From NCBI RefSeq assembly GCF_022965805.1, contig NC_133116.1, positions 8,328,601 through 8,392,600 on the forward strand: 64,000 bases of DNA, given 5' to 3'. Below are positions 10,199-22,273 of the stretch, piece after piece. The number at the start of each line of letters is the position of its first letter. The first letter of the stretch is position 1. The translations under genes and the position numbers were made by a program. This DNA comes from Primulina eburnea. Taxonomy: Eukaryota; Streptophyta; Magnoliopsida; Lamiales; Gesneriaceae. Below the pieces are notes generated by a model, which saw nothing but the letters and a program-made list of their open reading frames with translations, was not told the origin of the DNA and did no database searches.

Positions 10199-12486
10199 TC
10201 AAATCTTCAACCCGAAGCCCCTCAGAACTCTAGCCCAAATGCCTGAACTTTTCACTGAAGATAAGTCGATGATATTTGGATCTTTAAACTGTGCTTCTTC
10301 ACTTAATTCTTCAAATGCATCCACCACATTCTGTAATCTAGCAACAAGTTCAATCGAAAGCGATGCAAATGTAGCCAAAGACAAGGAACTCGCGCTATGA
10401 TACGTCTTGACCTCGTCTTCTTTGATGAAATCATCGCCTTCATATGCAGTCCAAGAAGGCCATGGCGCATGTTTTCTTAGCTTGTGCTTTGGGAAATCCT
10501 TGTTTGGCAAACGGGTGGCAACCGAGAAGAGAGACGACTTTACATGAGTCGAAGTTTCACTTGTAGATTTAACGCTTAGATGCATACTTTCGTTTCCATT
10601 TTTGTCACTTGGAAGATTGTGGGGATCTTCTAGCTCTTTGGTGTGATCCCTTGTGATTTCCCAGCTCTCTGAATTGATCAGAAGAAATGATCTTTGATCT
10701 ATTTTCTTCTGTAACTGCTCGCCTGCCTCGTGCACTTGTTTCAGAATATTGTCTTGCGGGCATAGTTTTTCCATTTTTTCTAGTTTATTTCCAAGCTCAA
10801 GCAGGACCTTTGCCCCCTCTGCACCAACCCTTTGAAGCTGGCTTCGAAAAACATGCCTCTTCTCATGTTGTGCCTGCAAGAAATTCGCATCAATACACGT
10901 TCTGATCGATCTGAAGACACGAGACATTGTATTTATAAAACGTGGTAAAATAGCATTGTGATTTGTTTATTGCCTGTATTTCTGATAGAATGCAGCCATG
11001 GAGTGCCATTACGACATAAGCACAATGCCTGACCGCACCACTTACTTTCACATAAGTTCTCCACGGATGCGGGTGCCTTTTGTAACGTCCATGAGGCGGC
11101 TCCCAAAGAGCAAAATTCAACTGCTCGAAAAAGGATGTAGATTTAAACAATGAAGAAGATTTCATGTTTGTGCAGTGAAGAAAATCTCTAAAATTTCGAA
11201 TTACCAATGTGTTCTCTCGGTTTGCAGATTCTATCACGGACTTATAGCCGAGGTAAAGTTGATCGCTTGAGGCTTGTTGAGTCATGAATCTACCTCGAGT
11301 TTCTGTTCAAATCGACACTTTTGAGGTAGCCATTCACACAACCTATAAAAATTTAAACTCAATTAAAAGAAAATTTAAGTTTAGTATTAAAAGAGTGTTA
11401 AATTGACATTTGAGTAGATATTGTAACCTTCAAAAGAGTTTGCAAGCTCTATGAAATTATTCAAAACCAAGCGATGAAGATCCTCCCCAGACCAAATGGG
11501 GTAGATGCAAATATTTATGACGAAGCAGATACAAGCACCAACTGCTATAAGAACAAGTCGAGTCAGAATCGCCTCTGTATATTCTCTGGTTCTGTTCCCA
11601 GCTACCATAACTACGCAAAACGTGAGCACAAATGCCCGGTATCCATACTCGTATGGCGCCATAGTAGGGTAGAGTTTCAAGTATGATGCGGTAGTGCCTG
11701 TTAGATCACGAAGCTATGCATCAGATATTGTTGGTTCAATCGATGCCCCAAAGGTTCATATCATAGTCGTAGACATGCTGTCCTGTTAGAGAGTATAAAT
11801 GGCAAAACAGTAGAAAGATTGTGGTACGGTTGAAATTTCGAGGTGTAATATTAATAACTTAATATCAACTATAACTTTTGGTGAAACTCGATATAACAAA
11901 CATTCTATGTTCTCTAGAAACTAAAAAGCAAACGGTAATGTGATGTACAAACCAGTTATAAAAAAACTTATGATGACTACGGCTTTTTCCCCCTTCCCAG
12001 CTAGGAGGGACAACCTAGCGAAGAGAAAGGCAAGCATTCCAGCACAGAACGTCCCTAAACTACGGTTGAATCCTTTTATGAATGTTGCACCTGCAGATTC
12101 ATTCAACAGTTCAAACGTCACGTTATATCAGGCAGATATATCTCATGTGGTTTGCTGTTATTTTAATTTGGAATACCTATGCTGAATTCAAACATGACAA
12201 TAACAGTGAGGATTGCCCAGATTGAGAACTGGGAGACATCAGGAAGAGGCTTTTTCCAGAATATGATCAATGATACAACTGCCAATGCAAATCCCATCTT
12301 CAGCGCATATATGATTTTTCTTGGATCATTTCTCCCCATCTCCATAGCTTTCTCGACAAAATCGAATGAATCATTCCAACACGGAGTAAATTTATTGTGC
12401 ATTGCTTTGAGCCAAATGCAAGAACATCTTTCGCCATTATTTCCTTCCAGCCCACGGAAGGACGGAAGCAATCTTTCCTTGCTCAT
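10199..12486 (-). CDS. Aluminium-activated malate transporter (ALMT) family, six exons, exon 4 frameshifted
   Basis: Predicted exons on the minus strand: 12177-12486, 11953-12090, 11428-11697, 11205-11342, 10974-11120 and 10199-10873, with short introns (86, 255, 85, 84 and 100 bp). Family signatures are all present: the N-terminal membrane helices ([32 protein letters not shown]), the repeat around KGFNRSLGT, the conserved WEPPHGRYK in exon 5, [18 protein letters not shown], and a hydrophilic C-terminal tail. ALMTs are anion channels of plasma or vacuolar membrane carrying malate. In exon 4 the frame coming from exon 3 meets a TAG at 11290-11292, while the downstream half is in another frame; the phases of all exons agree if exon 4 has 4 extra bases. 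Without the shift the product would be about 557 residues, normal for ALMTs. The last intron starts with GC rather than GT. Either a recent pseudogene, a null allele or an assembly error. Confidence 0.87.
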
Positions 12487-13360
12487 ATCGACTGATGATT
12501 GTTTAGAACAACAAATGGAATCTGAGGAATTACTATATTTGAAGTTGATTATTTAACCACAAGAATCTTTTAACTTCGATATCAAGAGAAAGGGAAGAAA
12601 TTTTGATTTTAAAATGAAATGACACAACATATATTAGCCTGTAAGATAGATGCAGCACACATATTATAATTCTAAACTGAAACAAAATAGAAGAAGAAGA
12701 AGAAGAAGTCAATCTTAGACGATGTTGACAAAATCAGTAACAAAATCGTAAACCACGTTTATTAGAACTTGGAATAGAACAAATAAGCCTGTCTCGGATT
12801 AATGAATATTTCAGCCACGGCTTTTCTACAAGAATAAGTTTCCCTTTAATAATTTTCTACTTGCTTTTCATATTAACGGAAACAGATATACGATACAAGA
12901 ATAAAATTCTGCAGCAAAAACGGGTACTTTTTATAATTGTTAGTTGTCAAACGTCGGCTGAATTAAGTTTAGGGTGTTGTATATATGAACTTGTATAATC
13001 CTCTCCTTAAACTAGTTATGAGAGTTAGACCTAAGAGCATAATCTTAACAATAACAAAAATCGTTATTAAATAAATATTTGATCCTTGAACAGGTGTCCC
13101 TTAAACTCTATATTTATTTGTTACATCATTATATGCAGGATATACCTGTACGAGGTACTGCCCTCAGGTTCAATGGAGTTACAACTCCAGAAACATGACA
13201 CTTCACGAGTAGTCTATTCAAAAATATTATTTCAACTTTACTTCCTGATTTTTTTTTATAATTTTTGGTGACAGGAGGTGTGTTCAATAGGAAGCCTGAT
13301 TATATAAATATTTAAATAGATTTAGCACGCTAAAATTTTGAAATTCTCTACTGGTATCGT
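12487..13360. other. Intergenic: ALMT promoter side and 3' side of the HMA gene
   Basis: AT-rich, with an (AGA)n run at about 12690-12708 that probably lies in the ALMT 5' leader or promoter. No coding region supported. Confidence 0.4.
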
Positions 13361-13736
13361 CTAGTTATACAACAAAGTTGGTCTAAATGCAGGTTGTGGT
13401 AACACACGAGGCATTTGATAGACAAATCCATTGTCCACATCGCTCAGCTCTTGAATTTCAAGAACCTCCACTCGTCTCTTCATCTTCTTTCTTATCTTTA
13501 TCGCCACATCCGCCGGAACGAATCTCCCGCAAACGCTAACCTTGTCTTGTTGTTTCTCTATGAAATGTGTATCTATTTCTACAAGAATGTTTTTAATAAA
13601 CAGGAGCTGTAAAAAGACATATCTCATTAATAAAAGTATTTTTTTTATACATGTATGATTTACCTTTCATATTTAGAAGGATTCCTCTCATTTTTCTGCA
13701 GCAAGAATTGCAGTCTAGGTTGACCCTCATCACCAT
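13361..13736 (-). CDS. Small heavy-metal-associated (HMA) domain protein
   Basis: Two exons: 13664-13736 starting at ATG, and 13361-13578 ending in TAG, giving 96 residues. Exon 1 carries the metal-binding loop DCNSCCRKM (CxxC). Exon 2 continues the ferredoxin-like HMA fold (EIDTHFIEKQQDKVSVCGRF, then AIKIRKKMKRRVEVLEI). The splice gaaag/gtaaat to tgtag/AAATAG restores an uninterrupted HMA domain and keeps the phase; an alternative acceptor at about 13611 runs into a stop. Members bind Cu, Zn or Cd or act as metallochaperones. The C-terminus (TLLYN) lacks a CaaX box, so this is not an isoprenylated HIPP. A gypsy LTR begins only 108 bp upstream of the ATG, so its promoter is probably partly LTR-derived or disrupted. 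Confidence 0.75.
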
Positions 13737-13843
13737 GCAATGAGCCTGTTTGTTTACAACGATGCCAGATAAATTAATGAATTAGAATCTTGTCTTGGTG
13801 GCTGTTTTGTGGGTTTCTTTAGAGAGAAAATAAAAATCATGGC

Positions 13844-14404
13844 TGTTTTCCTTGAAGCCCAGGAGCTACAGCCCAAACAGATAAAAAGCCCAAGGGAAAA
13901 TGCAGTTGGCCCAATGAAGAAATGTAGGATCAGTTGCTGCCATTGCCCGACGTGAAAGAACGTGGAAGAACGTGGAGTGATGAGGGAAGGGAAAACTGCT
14001 GTGCAGAATGTGACAAAAAGGGAGGGAAGGGAATCAGAGAAACCCCCCGACAACTCAACACAAAAAAGCTACAGCAACTTCTCTGCAACTTTGCTCTCAT
14101 ATACTTTGTCGTATATTTTTATTTCCAGCAATCGTTTTTCCATAGATTTCAAAATGTTTATTCAAGTTTCTTGTAAAAACTTTGTTCGAATTTATAACGG
14201 CATAATAAATATTGATATTGCTTATTAATTCCTCTTTTAATTTCATTATATTCCTCATTTCATGTTCTTATTTTTAGAGCCATTTCGAGGAAATTAGAAC
14301 GAACGATCGAATCGAGATTCGCAACGTTTGATAAAGAAGTCAGATTATTTCACAATTTTGGCACGAACACGTGTCTGGCACGCCCGCAAATTTTGAGACA
14401 AACA
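13844..14404 (+). repeat. 5' LTR of the gag-protease gypsy element
   Basis: 561 bp, TG...CA. Compared with the 3' LTR it lacks 14 bp right after the first tgtt. A primer-site-like stretch (gttggcacacccagtggga) follows directly. Confidence 0.82.
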
Positions 14405-16756
14405 AGTTGGCACACCCAGTGGGACCAAATGCCTCCAAAGCGTACTGAAAAGAATGAAGGAATTCCTCCATCACAGGGAAAAGATCATCGTTCACAGGAG
14501 GAAGAGACCGATGTTGATGGAAGATCAGTGGAACGACTGGTACACAAGTTCGAAGAAGAGGCTGTGAAGGAAGGAATTTCATTTTCTGGTGGTGAGGGAC
14601 TTCCAGCAACTATTATGTTGTCCATGGAGAAAAATATCCGTGGGGATCTCAACGAAATGACCAAAGTCTTTATTGCTGTTATGATGGAAGTTATGGCAGA
14701 AATAAGGGAATGGAGGAAGTCTTTGAAGGAAGAGAATAAGTCACCAAAAGATGATAAACCTAAGGAAACTTGAACTAAATTGTCTGAAGACCAACGCCAG
14801 GGATCGGGGAATCCTCAAGCAGGTGAAAATCACCGCTTAGAGGAATCACTGACTCTCGAGTTTGTTGGGGAAGGAAGGTATACTCCACACAGGAGGGAAT
14901 ATGAGTTGGATCCTAAACGGAAAAGTTACAGTAATGGTAAACAAATAGCAGGGAATATGTTCGCTGTCACTTCTCCTAGCAAGCATCCAGAGATGTATGG
15001 TGATGGGGGAATGCATGGGTGTTCAGTTCCAGGTTCGGGGAATAACACTCGGGGGGCAAATTATTCCCCGCACCCATTGCAAAAAACTCCAGTCTTGGAC
15101 TTCGAGACTGTACATGACGTTATTCAAGGGTTGTATGGCCCGAGAGTGAGGCCAATCAACCGACCAGAGTTTCATAAGCCATACCCCGATGTTGTTGATC
15201 GTGAAAATCTTTACCCACGAGGATATAACATTCGAGACTTTACTTTGTACTCGGGGGAAGATTGTCAATCTAACGTGGAATATGTGACAAGGTTTACAAT
15301 ACAGTGTGGGGAATTAGCAAATTTGAATAATTTTTCCAACTACAAGTTACGTTTGTTTCCCAATTCATTGACTAGTATTGTTTTTACTTGGTATGCCACA
15401 CTGCCTCGGAAAATGATGTTTGAGGTAAAGGAGAACAAGACAGAGACTTTTCATGGAAAAGGCCGCCGTTGTCAGAGTGGAGATGATATGTATTATAATG
15501 GGAGGAATATGAGATACAGTAGGGGATCCATGGCCAAAAGGCCGGAGAACCAGCACCTCGGAAATGTTTCATTTCAAGGGTCAATGAATGGCGAGGGAAG
15601 GAGTGACCGACAGTCATTCCAGAAGTTAATACAGAGGCCATCACCTCTAGACACCAATAATAGATATGAAAGAAAATCTCGTTTTGTTATTCCTCCCAGA
15701 ACAATCCCCAATAGTGTATGAAAACGGGTAGAGCATCCAAAGTTCCTAAAACTGCTTTCTCGGACCCAAAAACATCGTTTGTTGAGAGAAAAAGCTGCTG
15801 AGCGCAGATCTAAGGTGGAGGAATCACTAAGAGAGAAGAAAAAATTTGGGAGGAAGGCTACTGAAGATAAAGAAGAGGAAGATGATGACTTGTTAACGGA
15901 GGAAGACAATAATGTTGTCAAGAAAGCTACTTTCAGGGTGGGACAGATTCTCATTTCATTTGAATGTACCACTGGTTCGTTAATGCTGCCAGAGGAGTTT
16001 AAACACAAAAGAACATTTGAATCCAATGTATTCACCGAAAATCAGAGTGGTACAGAATCCATTCAAACTGATATTTTGAATGAGAGCGTCGGTGTTCTTG
16101 TCGATGAAGAGAAAATAGTGTTGATGAAACAACCCACCAACGAAATGACGAAACATATCAAACCACTCTACATTGTAGCACATGTGAATGGAAAGTCGTT
16201 GTCTAGAGTGCTGATAGATAATGGGTCTGCTGTGAATATTTTGCCATACAGAATCCTTCAGAAATTGGGGAAGAATGTGGAAGACTTGATATCTACCGAA
16301 TTCTCTGTGGCAACTTTTACTAGGGAATCTACAAAAACTTTAGGAGTGTTGCTAGAAAATGTTACTGTGAGGTCTCGATTCTCGCTGTCAGCTTTTTTCG
16401 TGGTCAATTCCAGTGTTAGCTTCCATACTTTGTTAGGGAGGGATTGGATTCACACCAATCATTGTGTGTCATCCTCCATGCACCAGTTATTGTTAATGTA
16501 TAAGGAAATTGAGGTTGAAGTGGTACAGGCTGATTCACAGCCGTATCAATATAATTCTAATGTCGTGGAAGCTAGATATTATGATGGAGCTTTTGGTCTA
16601 ATTATGTTTCGTAACTACAAGGTGTATGGGCAATCAAGAGCAGTATACATGGACATTCAAAAAGTTAATGAAGCAGTTGAGAAGGTGCTCCAACCTACTG
16701 CCATGGTCTCTCCTAGACCCATGGTCCGACCTATTATCGAGGAGGTCGATGACTAA
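14393..16756 (+). pseudogene. gag and aspartic protease of the non-autonomous gypsy element
   Basis: Three open segments: 14393-14773 (acidic gag N-terminus), 14780-15721 (gag core, with RDFTLYSGEDCQSNVEYV and LRLFPNSLTSIVFTWYATLP) and 15779-16756. The last has a retropepsin fold: IDNGSAVNILPYRIL near residues 147-161 of that frame and LLGRDWIH further on, with Asp-Asn-Gly in the place of Asp-Ser/Thr-Gly. The gag core stops soon after WYATLP, so its second half is shortened. A coding tail continues to about 16970. Stops between segments suggest it is not translated as one protein now. Confidence 0.75.
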
Positions 16757-16970
16757 GTTCACTAAAGAAGAGATGGAAGTCGCTGCAACTTCCGAGTGGA
16801 AAGACAAAATGCAGCAGCTGGTGAACGAAGAGTTGTGGGATATCGATGGAGCTAAAGTAATATTTGAGGAGGAATGTGGAGGTAGTGAGAAAGAAAATTT
16901 ACATATGGAGGATTTAATCTTAGCTTTGGCTCAGATGAAAGATCGACAGCCGAAGACAGGTGGTTCATAA

Positions 16971-18867
16971 AGATGGAAAAGATGGGAAGTATTGTACAAA
17001 GTAGGCTGGATGACCACTTTGGTTAATTTTGTCATATTGGCCTCTAAGAAGTTTATGTAAATACGTGAGGAATAGGCTTTTAAGCCATTCCTTGCGGAAG
17101 TTGTTTGTAAATAATGATGGAGCATCTGTGAATAAATAAAAATAAGTGCTCATGGAATCCGCTGTAGTTGATAAATTTTGGGGAGGAATATTTTTGTGTT
17201 AATTGGTCAAATTGATGACAAAATGAATTTCGTTCAGTGCATGTCTTGGAACCTTGGGGAGCATTATTTGAAAAATGTTGTTCAACTGTTGATTGGTAAC
17301 AAACAGAGTTGACCCGCAATGTTTGCGTCAATGTTGAAGAAAACAGGATTTTGGCCGTTTTTTTTTTTAGTTTTTAGAAAAATTTTGGCAGAGTTTCCTT
17401 TATAAATGTAATATGCCAAAATTGTAAACACCTGCAAATATATCCCAAGCAACATATACAAGAACAACAATGCATTTTACCAACAAAATTTGGCTTTCGA
17501 GCCACTTTCTCAACTCTACACATCAGAAAAAAAAACACTTGCCAAATCATGGTAAACAAGTGTAAAAACATACACCTACTGTCCTTAGCCTACATATTTT
17601 ATTTCCTCTCGATGTGTCTGACACTCCTCCATACATATATGCTCAGCCGGTTGCAGAGATATTTATCAAAGCTTGGTAATTTTCTTTTTGATAGGCCAGC
17701 GACACTACCAAGAGGTAATTTCGATATCCATTGGTATTTAAGGTACTTCTTGCATTGGCCTTTGAGATAAATCTTCAATTCCTCCAACTATGTTCCTGCG
17801 AAATAAATGGGACCACATGAGAAATAATGAAATGTTGATCAACAAAACCATGCTTTGTGTGTGCTATTGTTGTAATGGATGTGACATGTGTCACTTCTTT
17901 GTGAGATGTAATGAATCTTGCCAATTTTTAATTTATGGCTTGCCAAGATTCCAGAAAATAGGATCTCATCCTCAGTGAATTTGGTGGAGCATCACAATTC
18001 CTTGTGCTGGTGCATTTCTTGTAAGTACATGGAAGATTATATAAGTTGCACAAGCTATAGACCAAGCTCTGAATATGCACAACAAGGAAGTTGCTCTGTT
18101 GAGGTGCAAGCAGTGAGCTCGAGTGACATAATTAATGATGGTCTGGATAAATTGTTGGAAGCTTTTGAAATAGTGGAAAAGTCCCAAGAGGGAGAATGTG
18201 CAAATTACGAAATGCTGATTTCAAGAAACATGTTGGAAAATATTGAAGACGTTGATGGTGGTGCTCTTTGAGATATTTTTAGAAGGCAAGATGTCTCAAA
18301 ATTGGAGGAATATGTGAGGAAGCACTACAAGGAGTTCAGACACATCTATGGGAATCCCTTGCCACAAGTGTTGCAAGGTGTTGCTCATCAAAAAACTCAT
18401 TCAAATATAGACACAAACACCTTGAGTGCATCATGAAATTTAACATATTCTACAATGTTTTTTGTCATGAAGCAGTAGAAAAAATGTAGAAATCTAACTG
18501 CTCTTTTGAGATGATACGGCTGAATGCAAATGAGTTTGAGGGTGGCAATTTAGTTGAAAGTTGAATGGTGTCCATGTCACTCCACGATCCAGTGACTGGT
18601 AAGTTAGAACACAGAGAGGGAATCAAAGTTTGTTTATGTGAAGGTGAAATTTTGAGGATTGATATGGGTTTGAGCTTGTCTATTTGAAGAAGGAATTAAA
18701 GGAGTGGAAAATAAGAATTCACATTAAGGGTTGTTACTGGACAAACTCTAAAGGGTACTGCGATACAAAATATGGCCTCCATGGCAAGTTTTGAATATGG
18801 GCCAAAGTGGGCTAAATATATAATTAGTCAAATTGGCCCACTGGCCAAATTGACTACGGTGGGCAAT
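16971..18867 (+). other. Noncoding 3' part of the gag-protease element
   Basis: About 1.9 kb with only short unrecognised frames (the longest, 17918-18271, has no known domain). It occupies the place where pol would be. It ends in ctacggtgggcaat, a purine-biased tract just before the 3' LTR. Confidence 0.5.
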
Positions 18868-19432
18868 TGTTGTATCCAAAAAATATTCCTTGAAGCCCAG
18901 GAGCTACAGCCCAAACAGATAAAAAGCCCAAGGGAAATTGCAGTTAGCCCAATGAAGAAACGTAGGATCAGTTGCTGCCATTGCCCGACATGGAAGAACG
19001 TGGAGTGATGAGGGAAGGGAAAACTGCTGTGCAGAATGTGACAAAAAGGGAGGGAAGGGAATCAGAGAAACCCCCCGACAACTCAACACAAAAAAGCTAC
19101 AGCAACTTCTCTGCAACTTTGCTCTCATCTACTTTGTCGTATATTTTTATTTCCAGCAATCGTTTTTCCATAGATTTCAAAATGTTTATTCAAGTTTCTT
19201 GTAAAAAATTTGTTCGAATTTATAACGGCATAATAAATATTGATGTTGCTTATGAATTCATCTTTTATTTTCATTATATTACTCATTTCATGTTCTTATT
19301 TTTATAGCCATTTCGAGGGAATTCGAACGAACGATCGAACCGAGATTCGCAACGTTTGATAAAGAAGTCAGATTATTTCACAATTTTGGCACGAACACGT
19401 GCCTGGAACGCCCGCAAATTTCGAGACAAACA
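18868..19432 (+). repeat. 3' LTR of the gag-protease gypsy element
   Basis: 565 bp, beginning tgttgtatcc and ending gagacaaaca. Confidence 0.85.
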
Positions 19433-19698
19433 CATACATGAAAAAGGTAAATAAGCATGATTTTGATGATGGAGAATTCGAAGATCAGACATTAAAAAAT
19501 ATTAAATCTTGCCTTTCCTGCCATGAACTTGGAGACTGAAAAATCCTTGATATATTTAATAGTTGATTTGTCACAAATAGTTATTAGTAAAGGGAGAAAT
19601 GAGATGCTTTTTCTTTTCAGGATCATGGCTGTTTCTTTGTTCTAAAGATTAATAATAACTTGAGAAAGTTTCCTATTCCAAACAAGGTATATTATATT
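19433..19698. other. Spacer between gypsy LTR and short repeat
   Basis: Unique-looking AT-rich DNA with no coding signal I could support. Bases 19690-19698 are the left copy of the 9-bp duplication of the next element. Confidence 0.4.
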
Positions 19699-19840
19699 GA
19701 CAAAAATTTGTGTGAGACGGATCTCTTATTTGGATCATCCATGAAAAAATATTACTTTTTATGCTAAGAGTATTATTTTTATTGTGAATATCGGTAGGAC
19801 TGACCCGTCTCACAAATTAAGATCCGTGAGACGTCCAATC
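19699..19840. mobile_element. Short non-autonomous element (tgagacggtctca family), 9-bp TSD
   Basis: 142 bp flanked by perfect tattatatt duplications (19690-19698 and 19841-19849). Contains gtgtgagacggatctctta at the left and gatccgtgagacg at the right. A second copy is at 35051-35232. It is a shortened version: about 40 bp near the left end of the longer copy is missing. Confidence 0.75.
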
Positions 19841-19849
19841 TATTATATT

Positions 19850-20244
19850 ATACATTCTTTGCAAGTTAAGACTCCTTTATTGGGATGGATATTGCTTTAT
19901 TCATTGGTTCAATTATTCCTACCAACATTTTTTTCAACGAGCTTGTCGCACAAGATTTGTCCAATATGGTTTACCTAACTAGCGCAGTTTGCTTGTTACT
20001 GTATCAGGCCGAATGTTTAGTCATTGTGCACCGAAAGATAACAATCGCGAGTTACATCCTTACATTTATTAATTGTATGTTAATATATAAATTAAAATAA
20101 TTAATATATAACTTGTGACTTGTGTTAACTCTAAATAGCTTTTGATTTGTTGAAATATTGGACAAAGGAACCATCCTTTTCTTGCTCACAAAAGGGAATT
20201 TGAACAAATCCCTTCCGACACACCAATATAATTGAGATACTTGG
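19850..20244. other. Intergenic DNA, no gene supported
   Basis: AT-rich. The short open frames here have no recognisable domain. Confidence 0.4.
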
Positions 20245-20256
20245 CATGTAATTAAA

Positions 20257-20484
20257 AAAGTGTGATCGGCACACCTTAACGGCCCCACACAGAGCTGCCC
20301 CACTCCCCGGTGTGAAAGGAGGGTAAATCAGGGATATGCCTGGCCAGGTAAGTACTCAGGAGAGGAAGGCTTGCGATTTGGGCGCGATAAACAAGGTCGA
20401 ATACACCTTTGCGGGATTCGAACACTCATCACCTTCTTTTTTCACCCAAGCCTTTGCCAGTCCAGCTGTACCCCTGGGGGCTGA
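20257..20484 (-). mobile_element. tRNA-type SINE with perfect target duplication
   Basis: 228 bp flanked by catgtaattaaa at 20245-20256 and 20485-20496. Read on the minus strand it starts cagcccccaggggtac and carries a box-B match (gttcgaatc) near 20426, preceded by a tRNA-like 5' region, and it ends in a short T run. It was inserted directly next to the fold-back repeat that follows. No coding capacity; it would be copied by LINE machinery. Confidence 0.8.
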
Positions 20485-20496
20485 CATGTAATTAAA

Positions 20497-21071
20497 GGTG
20501 TCAATTCAGATGGGTTAGGTCGTGTTGTGCAATAGTACTATTCAATAATTGCTCAACCCGAACCCGAGCCAATTCGAACCCGAACCCAAATCAACCTGAT
20601 CAACCCGATTTTGAATTTTTTTTTAAAGAAAATTAAATAAATTTTAAAAAATATATTTTTTAATTTAAACATATAATAACAAAATCTCCGTCATATATAT
20701 GGTTTAAAATTTAAAATCTAATTGTAAAAAAATAAAATATATTTTCCAAATCAAATAAACAATTGTTTAAAAAATAAAAAAATGTTGAAAATAAATATTA
20801 AATTATGAAAATTTATTATATAAATATACAATAAATATTTTTTCAGACATACAATATAAAAAAATATAGGCAATATTTATTAATTATATTTAAAAATTAA
20901 ATAAAATTTTCGGGTCAACCCGAACCTAACCCAACCCGATATTTTTTTTTTCGGGTAAGCTATCGGGTCTAACCCGATCTGACCCGAATCTAAAAATTTT
21001 AGACCCAAACATGATTTTTTTTTCGAGTTGAATCGTATCGAGTTGGAAGATCAGGTCTGATTTTAACACCG
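20497..21071. repeat. Fold-back repeat with aacccgaaccc arms
   Basis: The ends ggtgtcaattcagatgggtt and agacc/tgatttt...aacacc are inverted relatives. The arms contain repeated cgggtcaacccgaa words around a very AT-rich core. Probably a hAT-like MITE; the target duplication was not resolved. Confidence 0.45.
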
Positions 21072-21227
21072 GTATATATTACACAAGATGCAATTTTTTA
21101 TTCGTTGGTCATAGGCACGAGGTTTTTAAAAAATAAAAAAAATAAATTGGAGTAAATAAGGAAGTGAGATATGGTGAGTGGCCCTAAATCATAATTACAT
21201 ATTCTTACAAGATTTATATCTCTCGTA

Positions 21228-22227
21228 TGTCACGCCCCGAAACTCGGGATTGACACCGACGTCGCTTATCAATCACAAAATCGAAAAACGACCAGCCTCG
21301 TAGCACAGTATAAACCGAAACCTGTTTATTTCATAAATTCGCAAAAAAAACCATTGTCTTTACAACTGAATAAATTGAATAAATTGCGGAAGCGTTTACA
21401 ATTAAAATAAACCTACTAAAGTTCTTAAATCTTTGCAGCAAAATTTGAAATATAATTAATTTCACCAGCCCCAAAACTGGTCCGACTCTTCTTCCTCAAC
21501 CTGTTCCTCTGATTTATCTTCAGATTTATCTGGGAAGGGTTGTAAGGGGTGAGTATTTGGGGAAATACTCAGCAAGTGGGGGCCGTTCGAGTACATAAGA
21601 ACATGCATAAAATTCGAAATACATACACACACACACACCATGCATTTTTTTGACTCATACCACGTTCGTATTCTTGACCTGACACTGAGATTCCTCTACT
21701 TTCAATGGTATACTGACGTCAGTCCCTAATTTTTATTCCTCTAAGGGGGCGAAGCCGAATCGGTTATATCCCCACCGTATGAGGGTCATATCATAGTTGG
21801 GATTCCCTCCCATATCCAGTTGGATCCTCACAGTGTCAACATAAAACTTATGCACAAATCATAACCAGAAAGGGTAGAAGAAGAATTGTACTCGACCGAA
21901 TTTTTTATAAAACCGAAAATGCATCACACGAAAATTCAACATTTAAAACAAGCCCACTTACCTTAAACTTCTTGAAGAAAAACGTGAAAACTCTGGGGGC
22001 TGGACTGCGGCAGCGCTTCGCTGTGCTCGAAAATCCTAAGGAACTAGGGGAGGGGAATTCTCGAAAATATGAGAGTAAAAATGGTGTGATTTTCGAGACA
22101 CTGAGCCCTCCTATTTATAGGGGTTGGCTGCTATCCTGATCGTGTACCAAATCGCGTTTGATTCTGAATCAAATCTTTATCTAAAATCATGATCAAATCT
22201 ACATTTATTCTTTATCCTAAATTTCGA

Positions 22228-22273
<46 letters not shown>

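Larger units (their letters stand above)
13844..19432 (+). mobile_element. Non-autonomous Ty3/gypsy element carrying only gag and protease
   Basis: LTRs at 13844-14404 and 18868-19432 share near-identical sequence from ttccttgaagcccagg to gagacaaaca. The internal region codes for gag-like and aspartic-protease-like segments and then becomes noncoding; no RT, RNase H or integrase was seen. The gag style (KPYPDVVDRENLYPRG, FSNYKLRLFPNSLT) is that of the Tat/Ogre-Retand side of Ty3/gypsy. No matching target duplication was found (atggc against catac). Confidence 0.85.

Noticed and set aside
10890..11285. A separate 131-residue gene
   Set aside because: It is ALMT exons 4b-5 read through an 84-bp intron that happens to lack stops.
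13839..19437. Target duplication for the gag-protease element
   Set aside because: The flanks atggc and catac do not match, so none is claimed.
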